Shown: piece by piece, positions 58,789 through 64,000 of the stretch | Layout of the letters: every line of letters begins with the position of its first letter | Position numbering within the stretch: the stretch's first letter is position 1 | Assembly (NCBI RefSeq): GCF_003815975.1 | Contig: NZ_CP033932.1 | Location: 1,488,001 to 1,552,000, forward strand | Origin: Chryseobacterium bernardetii | GTDB taxonomy: Bacteria; Bacteroidota; Bacteroidia; Flavobacteriales; Weeksellaceae | Reading direction: 5' to 3' | Length of the DNA stretch: 64,000 bases | The notes under the pieces: generated by a model | The model's database searches: none | Told to the model about the DNA's origin: nothing | What the model saw: only the letters and a program-made list of their open reading frames with translations | Position numbers and translations under genes: made by a program

Positions 58789-59730
58789 TTATTGTGTCTC
58801 ATGAGAATAAGTAAATCTGTATTTTGTCCTCAGAATATTTGGGTTTTTAAAAATAGCAGCAAACAATCCTATTTTTTTTGAAATTCCTTTTTTTTGTGAA
58901 AGCTCGAATGCCATTTTCTGAAGATAAATGTGCTGTGCAATATCTGTTTCAAGAGATAAGGTTTTAGACCATTCGTAGAGAGAATTCCAGAAAAGGAATT
59001 GCCGTTGGTTATATTGTGGAGAATACTTTACTATTTTAGTAATTCTGTTGTCATCATGCATTCCTCTCATCGCCACAGGATGATCTATTATACCGGATTT
59101 TAAATGACATAAACAGGAAAGCTTAATGATGAAATCTGAATCCTGATGAAGACGGAGAGCCTCATTAAATTTTAATTTTTTAGATTCAAGAGAATGTCTT
59201 CTTACTGTAAGTGAATTAAGGTGGAAAAAAGTACCGAAAGTTTTAGTTGTTAAACTTAAAAGTCCTCTGAAGACCTCTTTTCCTTCTGCAGCATAGTTAA
59301 CAGTCAGAAGTTCGCTGTCATTGATATTGGACGTGAATTCCCGTTTCCCTTTTTCTGTCAGATACTCAGTACCAATAGCATTAAAAACGCCTTCTATTTC
59401 AGGATCTTTAAACAGTTCTTTTTCTGCTGTAAATCTGTTGGGCAGGAAATAATCATCGGCATCCAGAAATGCAATAAAATCTCCGGTAACTTTACTAAGT
59501 CCAAGGTTCCTGCTGGCTCCGGCCCCATGATTTCCCAGGTCAGGATGCTGAAAAAGTTTTACCTTATCATATTTTTGAGCCAGTTCACGGCATATTTGAA
59601 GAGCATTATCCGGAGAATGGTCTTCTATCAGAATTACTTCATAGACCTCATCAAACTGTAAGGCTGATTCTACAGCATGTGATAGATATTTTTCGGCATT
59701 GTATACAGGAATAATTACTGAGGTCTTCAT
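58789..59730 (-). CDS. Glycosyltransferase family 2, tandem paralogue 2
   Basis: A 313-residue GT-A enzyme, closely related to paralogue 1 and less to paralogues 3 and 4. Typical segments are 'VILIEDHSPDNALQIC', 'GNHGAGASRNLGLSKVTGDFIAFLDADDYFLPNRF' (DxD), 'GVFNAIGTEYLTEKGKREF' and 'LRLHQDSDFIIKLS'. It follows paralogue 1 with a single-base gap (TAACATG). Acceptor and sugar are unknown. The C-terminal 70 residues are the most diverged part, consistent with changed acceptor choice after duplication. Confidence 0.92.
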   Translation of the reverse strand: MKTSVIIPVYNAEKYLSHAVESALQFDEVYEVILIEDHSPDNALQICRELAQKYDKVKLFQHPDLGNHGAGASRNLGLSKVTGDFIAFLDADDYFLPNRFTAEKELFKDPEIEGVFNAIGTEYLTEKGKREFTSNINDSELLTVNYAAEGKEVFRGLLSLTTKTFGTFFHLNSLTVRRHSLESKKLKFNEALRLHQDSDFIIKLSCLCHLKSGIIDHPVAMRGMHDDNRITKIVKYSPQYNQRQFLFWNSLYEWSKTLSLETDIAQHIYLQKMAFELSQKKGISKKIGLFAAIFKNPNILRTKYRFTYSHETQ

Positions 59731-59731
59731 G

Positions 59732-60667
59732 TTATCTATTGTAGTAAGTAAAACGGTATTGGGTCTTTAATATTGCTGGGTTTTTAAGAGCTTCTCCTAA
59801 AATATTACAGTATTTGGTAAGGCCTTTCTGTAAAGAAAGATCAAATGATTTATAAAGCAGGTAAATTCTATTTCTGAATTCTGGTGGGATCTGGTTGGAA
59901 ATAGCCCATTCATTCAGGGATTTCCATAAAAGAAACTGCCTTTGGTTATATTGCGGAGAGTACTTTACAATTTTAGTGATCCTGTTATCATCATGAATTC
60001 CTCTCATGGCAACTGCTTCTGTTATATTTCCCGTTTTTAAATGGCAGTGATAGGCCAGTTTGATGATGAAATCCGAATCCTGATGCACTTTGAGTTCCTG
60101 ATTGAATAGAAGATGCTGTAGCTCCAGAGAGGCTCTTCTTACTGTGAGTGAATTAAGGTGAAAAGAAGTACCAAAAGTTTTAGCTGTTAAACTTAACAGC
60201 CCTTTAAATACTTCTTCTCCCTCTGCTGGGTAATTGACTGTGCTGAGGGTTATTTCTTTGAATTTGGATTGAAATTCCTCTTTTCCTTTTTCTGTTAAAT
60301 ATTCCGTACCAATAGCATTGAAAACCCCGTCTATCTTCGCATCTTTGAAAAGTTCTTTTTCAACATCAAAACGGTTAGGCAGATAATAATCATCGGCATC
60401 CAGAAAAGCAATGAAGTCGCCGGTGGCTTTTTCAATTCCAAGATTCCTGCTTGCCCCGGCACCATGATTTCCCCGGTCAGGATGTTGGAAAAGTTTTACC
60501 CTATCATATTTTTGAGCCAGTTCAAAGCATATCTGAAGGGCATTATCCGGTGATTGGTCTTCTATTAGAATTACCTCATAAACTTCATCAAGCTGTAGAG
60601 CAGATTCTACAGCTTTTATAAGATATTTTTCTGCGTTGTACACGGGAATGACTACTGATATCTTCAT
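59732..60667 (-). CDS. Glycosyltransferase family 2, tandem paralogue 1
   Basis: A 311-residue GT-A enzyme with the same plan: 'ISVVIPVYNAEKYLIKAVESALQ', 'GNHGAGASRNLGIEKATGDFIAFLDADDYYLPNRF', 'GVFNAIGTEYLTEKGKEEF', 'KVHQDSDFIIKLAYHC' and 'KIVKYSPQYNQRQFL'. Four bases after the FkbM methyltransferase gene and one base before paralogue 2, so it lies mid-operon. The order of relationship (1 with 2, 3 with 4) implies two duplication rounds. Confidence 0.92.
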   Translation of the reverse strand: MKISVVIPVYNAEKYLIKAVESALQLDEVYEVILIEDQSPDNALQICFELAQKYDRVKLFQHPDRGNHGAGASRNLGIEKATGDFIAFLDADDYYLPNRFDVEKELFKDAKIDGVFNAIGTEYLTEKGKEEFQSKFKEITLSTVNYPAEGEEVFKGLLSLTAKTFGTSFHLNSLTVRRASLELQHLLFNQELKVHQDSDFIIKLAYHCHLKTGNITEAVAMRGIHDDNRITKIVKYSPQYNQRQFLLWKSLNEWAISNQIPPEFRNRIYLLYKSFDLSLQKGLTKYCNILGEALKNPAILKTQYRFTYYNR

Positions 60668-60671
60668 GAGC

Positions 60672-61490
60672 CTAAAGGGGTGTAATAATTAGGTTATCAT
60701 TAACAAGTAATTCTGGGCTTGTTGTAAAGAAGTCTTTTTTATGTACTCTGCTGTATACTTTAAAATTATTATCAAAAAAGAACTGAAGTAGGTCCTGAGA
60801 GGTGTAATCTCCCTGTTCATCAATTGCAGCCGGACAAAATTCCATAAAGAATACAGGCCTGTTTTTTAAAAATACATCTTTGTTTTCCAGAATAACAACA
60901 GCTTCATATCCTTCAACATCCATTTTCACAACATCAAATTTTGTATCGGATATCAAATTTTGTAGTGGTTCTATCTGTACATTGATCAATCTTTTACCTG
61001 GATTTTTTGTTTCAATAAACGAACTCATTCCTGCATGTCCTGCAACATAATTAAATGATTTTACAGCTGAGGAACCTCCAATGGCGGTATTGAAAAGTTT
61101 GATATTCTGATAATTGTTTTTTTTAATACTCTCATTGAACTCATGATATACATCGGGAATAGGTTCAAATGCATAGACCTGCTTGCAGTAAGGTGCTAAA
61201 AGCAAACTATGCTGCCCGATATTAGCACCTATATCCAATAATACTTTGTCTTTAGTAAGAACAGATCTTATATCATCAATGATATGTTTTTCATAAATAC
61301 CATTCTCAAAAATATAAAGATCAACATAGCCAAACTTTTTATTAAGATAAATTCTGGTTTTTCTGTTATTATAATGAATGGTAAAGAGCTTACGGTTATC
61401 AAGATAAGAAATATTCAGCTTTCTTTTTACGAATCTGATAGGAGTTTCTTTAAATAATATGCTTTGAAGGGATTTTAAGTAATTGGACAT
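60672..61490 (-). CDS. FkbM family methyltransferase
   Basis: A 272-residue S-adenosylmethionine-dependent O-methyltransferase. The SAM motif is 'LLDIGANIGQHSLLLA' (about 92-107), followed by 'VYAFEPIPDVYHEF' and the FkbM-specific 'DVVKMDVEGYEAVVILE' and 'FFMEFCPA'. FkbM proteins in polysaccharide loci methylate sugar hydroxyls of O-antigen, capsule or glycoprotein glycans. It follows the AsnB gene after 41 bases and precedes the GT2 array by 4 bases. The target is inferred as a sugar of the cluster's glycan. Confidence 0.92.
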   Translation of the reverse strand: MSNYLKSLQSILFKETPIRFVKRKLNISYLDNRKLFTIHYNNRKTRIYLNKKFGYVDLYIFENGIYEKHIIDDIRSVLTKDKVLLDIGANIGQHSLLLAPYCKQVYAFEPIPDVYHEFNESIKKNNYQNIKLFNTAIGGSSAVKSFNYVAGHAGMSSFIETKNPGKRLINVQIEPLQNLISDTKFDVVKMDVEGYEAVVILENKDVFLKNRPVFFMEFCPAAIDEQGDYTSQDLLQFFFDNNFKVYSRVHKKDFFTTSPELLVNDNLIITPL

Positions 61491-61531
61491 ATGAATTTTT
61501 TTTAGGTTTTGTGTTTAAAATAATTATTGCT

Positions 61532-63328
61532 TTATAAATAAGATTGATTATTATCCGCCCATAATGCAAGCTGTAAAAGATTCCAATGTCTTTCATCCTT
61601 ATCAAGGAAGTTCTGGGCAGCTTTAAAATCAATAAAATTGAATACTTTATGATTGGGATTCTTTAGCAGGTCATTTGAGAGATTCATCAGGTTCTCTTCT
61701 GCAAACCAGCTTTTTACTCCGAGTCCAAAGCCCTGTTTATGGCGGTTTCTGATGGTTTCAGTCCAATAGGAACCCATAGCTTCGCGAAGAATGATTTTAT
61801 CATTACTGTCATTCAGTTTAAGCTGATCCGGTAATTGGATACAAAATTCTGCAAAATCCAGATCAAGGAATGGAGTTCTCACTTCCAGGGAATTGGCCAT
61901 TGCCATTCTGTCTGATTTTACCATCATATTTGCTGGAACATAGTTTTCCAGATCTATCCTCATAATATCGTTAAGGGAATCCAGATTTGGGGTAAAACTA
62001 TAAGTTTGCAGATAATCTGAAGAAACTCCGAGGAGATCCCGTTCTTTCTTATTAAAAGCATTCCGTACATCATTCAGATGGAAATCCATAATGGATGAGA
62101 ATTCTACGTTTTTGCGGCTGAGGAATGACGTTGGCTTTATTTGCTGATATAGCTTTAAACCGAACTGTGCAATGATATTTTTATAGCTGAAATGTTTCTT
62201 TAATTTATTTTCAACAGTATAGAAATGATAGCCGCCAAACAGTTCATCTCCTACATCCCCGGATAATACTACCGTAAGATTTTTTCTGGCTGCTCTGCAG
62301 ATCTCATAATGAGGGATAAATGACGCATCTGCAAAAGGTTCATCAAAAAAGGGCGATATTTTTAGTAAAGAACTGACAAGGTCAGATTTCTTTTCATGAA
62401 CTTCAATGTGATTGGTTTTGTATTTATCTGCAATTTCCTTTGCATATTTAAGTTCATTGTCTTTGTGATCGTATCCGAAGCTGATGGTAGTCTGATGAGG
62501 TAAAAATTCATCTACTAAAGCTACTACTGATGAGGAATCCAGCCCTCCGCTCAGGAAACTTCCTACTTCTACATCCGCAATAAGCTGTTTCTTTATTGCA
62601 TTTTTCAACAGATATAGAAACTCTTCCCTGGCGTCGGAAATGCTTATAACTCTGTCTTTCGCAGGTAAGCTATAATAACGGGAAACTGTAAATTTTCCGT
62701 CTTTCCAGATCAGCTGGTGTGCGGGAGGAAGTGTATGAATATTGCTGTAAATACTCTGATGAGAACTTACATATCCATATTGAAGATAGTGGGAGAGTGC
62801 CTGGGAACTTACTTGAGGCTGGATAAGCCCGGAAGCCAGAATAGCTTTGATTTCTGATGCAAAAATGAACTCATTGTTTTTTCCTATGGCATAATAAAAA
62901 GGTTTTTCCCCAAAACGGTCTCTTGCACAGAATAACTGTTGCTTATGCTCATCCCAAATGGCAAATGCAAACATTCCCGGAAGATCATGGATGAGATTTT
63001 CCTGTTTTCTCTGATACATGGCAAGAATAACCTCCGTATCAGAACCTCCGTGATAAGGATATTCTGCGTATTGTCTTTTGATCTCCAGATAACCGTAGAT
63101 CTCTCCGTTGAGTACAATACATTCATTCTTAGTATTGGAGAACATTGGCTGTTTCCCATTATCAGATAAGTCTATAATGGAAAGGCGGCGGTGGCCCAGC
63201 GCGGCATTTTCATAAAATTCATAATGAGAAGAATCCGGACCACGATGAACCAATGCATCTGTCATCTTTTGGATTTCTTCCTGGTAATTCCTTGCATTAC
63301 TGCCTATAATCCCCGCTATTCCGCACAT
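61532..63328 (-). CDS. Asparagine synthetase B-type glutamine amidotransferase
   Basis: A 598-residue enzyme of two domains. The N-terminal glutaminase has the nucleophile Cys2 ('MCGIAGIIG') and 'HRGPDSSHYEF', 'LGHRRLSIIDLS' and 'FNGEIYG'-like text. The synthetase half carries the PP-loop 'SFLSGGLDSSSVVAL' and 'ASFIPHYEI'. The C-terminal 'EVRTPFLDLDFAEFCIQLP' and 'KQGFGLGVKSWF' are typical. It can make asparagine from aspartate, but such genes inside glycan clusters (WbpS-like) often amidate a uronic acid. Context favours the second, so I give no gene symbol. It lies between a GT2 and FkbM and is probably cotranscribed. Confidence 0.93.
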   Translation of the reverse strand: MCGIAGIIGSNARNYQEEIQKMTDALVHRGPDSSHYEFYENAALGHRRLSIIDLSDNGKQPMFSNTKNECIVLNGEIYGYLEIKRQYAEYPYHGGSDTEVILAMYQRKQENLIHDLPGMFAFAIWDEHKQQLFCARDRFGEKPFYYAIGKNNEFIFASEIKAILASGLIQPQVSSQALSHYLQYGYVSSHQSIYSNIHTLPPAHQLIWKDGKFTVSRYYSLPAKDRVISISDAREEFLYLLKNAIKKQLIADVEVGSFLSGGLDSSSVVALVDEFLPHQTTISFGYDHKDNELKYAKEIADKYKTNHIEVHEKKSDLVSSLLKISPFFDEPFADASFIPHYEICRAARKNLTVVLSGDVGDELFGGYHFYTVENKLKKHFSYKNIIAQFGLKLYQQIKPTSFLSRKNVEFSSIMDFHLNDVRNAFNKKERDLLGVSSDYLQTYSFTPNLDSLNDIMRIDLENYVPANMMVKSDRMAMANSLEVRTPFLDLDFAEFCIQLPDQLKLNDSNDKIILREAMGSYWTETIRNRHKQGFGLGVKSWFAEENLMNLSNDLLKNPNHKVFNFIDFKAAQNFLDKDERHWNLLQLALWADNNQSYL

Positions 63329-63375
63329 AATATATTATTTTTCATCATTAATTTTAAAAATTTTGTATAGCTAAT

Positions 63376-64000
63376 TTACGACAGATTCAGAAAACTAGGG
63401 CCTGATTGAATCAATTGATTTCGTAAACTGCTTAATTTTTCGCTGTCTCCGGCAATTTTTTTATATTTCAGAGAAAGCTCCTTATACCGGGTGAAATTTC
63501 CTGTTATTAGATTCTTCAGCATACTTTGCTTTAATGCTTTTTTTTCCTGTCTTAAAGCATCCGGAAGACTTGGATTCAGTATATTGATTTCTATACGGAG
63601 ATCTTCATATTTGGTGAAATCTATTTTATGGAGAAGCTGTACCCCGTCATGAACTACCTTACTGCCCGGAACCAGCAGAACTTTTTTCTGATGGAAATGA
63701 ACCCGGTTAACGTATTCGTCATCTTCTCCATAATGGAAAAAATAAGGATTAAATCCTCCTATGGTCTCTATTGTTTTTTTGGGTAACAGCCAATGCGCAG
63801 CATTTACAAAGTGAATTTCGTAATAAGGTTTTAAAGTCTGAAAATACAGATCAGAGATCATTCTGGTTTTTTCATAATTCTTGGCAATATACTGATCCAG
63901 AAAGATATCAAGATACTTTTCAGAACCATCAATATGAATAGGGCTTATAATACCAATTTCATCCTTATTGGGGTGACTGTTATATACTTCAAGCATCCTT
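63376..64000 (-). CDS. Glycosyltransferase family 2, 5' end cut by window edge
   Basis: At least 206 residues of a GT2/rhamnosyltransferase-like enzyme; the frame is open to the right edge, so the true start and the nucleotide-binding N-terminus lie outside. Visible parts are 'IGIISPIHIDGSEKYLD', 'FVNAAHWLLPKKTIETIGGFNPYFFHYGEDDEYVNRVHF' (the 'GGF...F.YGEDDE' acceptor/catalytic region of family 2) and a basic C-terminus. It is the upstream neighbour of the AsnB gene by about 47 bases, showing that the glycan cluster continues beyond the window. Confidence 0.88.
   Translation of the reverse strand, partial: RMLEVYNSHPNKDEIGIISPIHIDGSEKYLDIFLDQYIAKNYEKTRMISDLYFQTLKPYYEIHFVNAAHWLLPKKTIETIGGFNPYFFHYGEDDEYVNRVHFHQKKVLLVPGSKVVHDGVQLLHKIDFTKYEDLRIEINILNPSLPDALRQEKKALKQSMLKNLITGNFTRYKELSLKYKKIAGDSEKLSSLRNQLIQSGPSFLNLS

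Noticed and set aside
61532..63328. Housekeeping asparagine synthetase asnB
   Set aside because: The sequence fits AsnB, but it sits inside a glycan operon between glycosyltransferase and methyltransferase genes. A sugar-amidating role is at least as likely, so no symbol was given.
1..64000. CRISPR arrays, tRNA/rRNA genes, transposases, phage genes or defence islands
   Set aside because: I looked for regularly spaced repeats, cloverleaf-like intergenic stretches and typical proteins of such elements and saw none. The accessory part of the window is a glycan cluster rather than a mobile element.

Overview
The window looks like a chromosomal segment of a flavobacterium (Bacteroidota, Weeksellaceae), most like Chryseobacterium. 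The DNA is AT-rich. Many genes are preceded by the Bacteroidota promoter element TAnnTTTG rather than a Shine-Dalgarno sequence. The gene content includes TonB-dependent receptors, DUF5689 and DUF6702 proteins, type IX secretion (T9SS) type B sorting domains, the exosortase variant XrtF and secreted proteins starting with a VGIGT motif. I saw no rRNA, tRNA, CRISPR array, insertion sequence or prophage.

Layout. 0.4-5.3 kb: a TonB-dependent receptor and a DUF5689 surface lipoprotein, followed by a small frame-disrupted gene. 5.8-9.3 kb (minus): a DUF6702 protein and an operon of an AmgK-like sugar kinase, a stand-alone RapZ C-terminal domain, a MurU-like nucleotidyltransferase and a LOG-family protein, which suggests amino-sugar or cell-wall recycling. 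9.5-10.5 kb (plus): exosortase XrtF and its partner membrane protein. 10.6-19.8 kb (minus): a cation diffusion facilitator, aspartate-semialdehyde dehydrogenase, a four-helix membrane protein, a second TonB-dependent receptor, nadB and nadC with an unknown membrane gene between them, and a nitroreductase. 20-29 kb (minus): three large modular T9SS-exported adhesin-like proteins, interrupted by dnaB-rnhA. 29-34 kb (minus): a TPR-like secreted protein, an MFS transporter, small lipoproteins, a GH3-family protein and a small basic repeat protein.

34.5-42.6 kb (plus): mfd, three tandem VGIGT-type secreted paralogues, a lipoprotein and pth. 42.7-46.2 kb (minus): a SulP transporter with two beta-carbonic anhydrases and a small exported His/Glu-rich protein, probably a bicarbonate uptake and hydration module. 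46.5 kb to the right edge: a cell-surface glycan cluster. It holds GT4 and GT2 glycosyltransferases (four of the GT2s are tandem paralogues), hexapeptide and membrane O-acyltransferases, an MBOAT/SGNH pair, FkbM methyltransferase, an AsnB-type amidotransferase and an inserted ketoacyl-ACP synthase III plus acyl carrier protein pair. The cluster runs off the right edge.

Most striking: the DnaB helicase ends in an SSB-like acidic Asp-Asp-Phe-Pro-Phe tail next to rnhA; the kinase-RapZ domain-MurU operon; a dispersed set of promoters placed exactly 3-4 bases before ATG, implying leaderless mRNAs; and an XrtF system without a visible substrate. Start codons were adjusted to the nearest sensible ATG where the longest frame begins with TTG or GTG.
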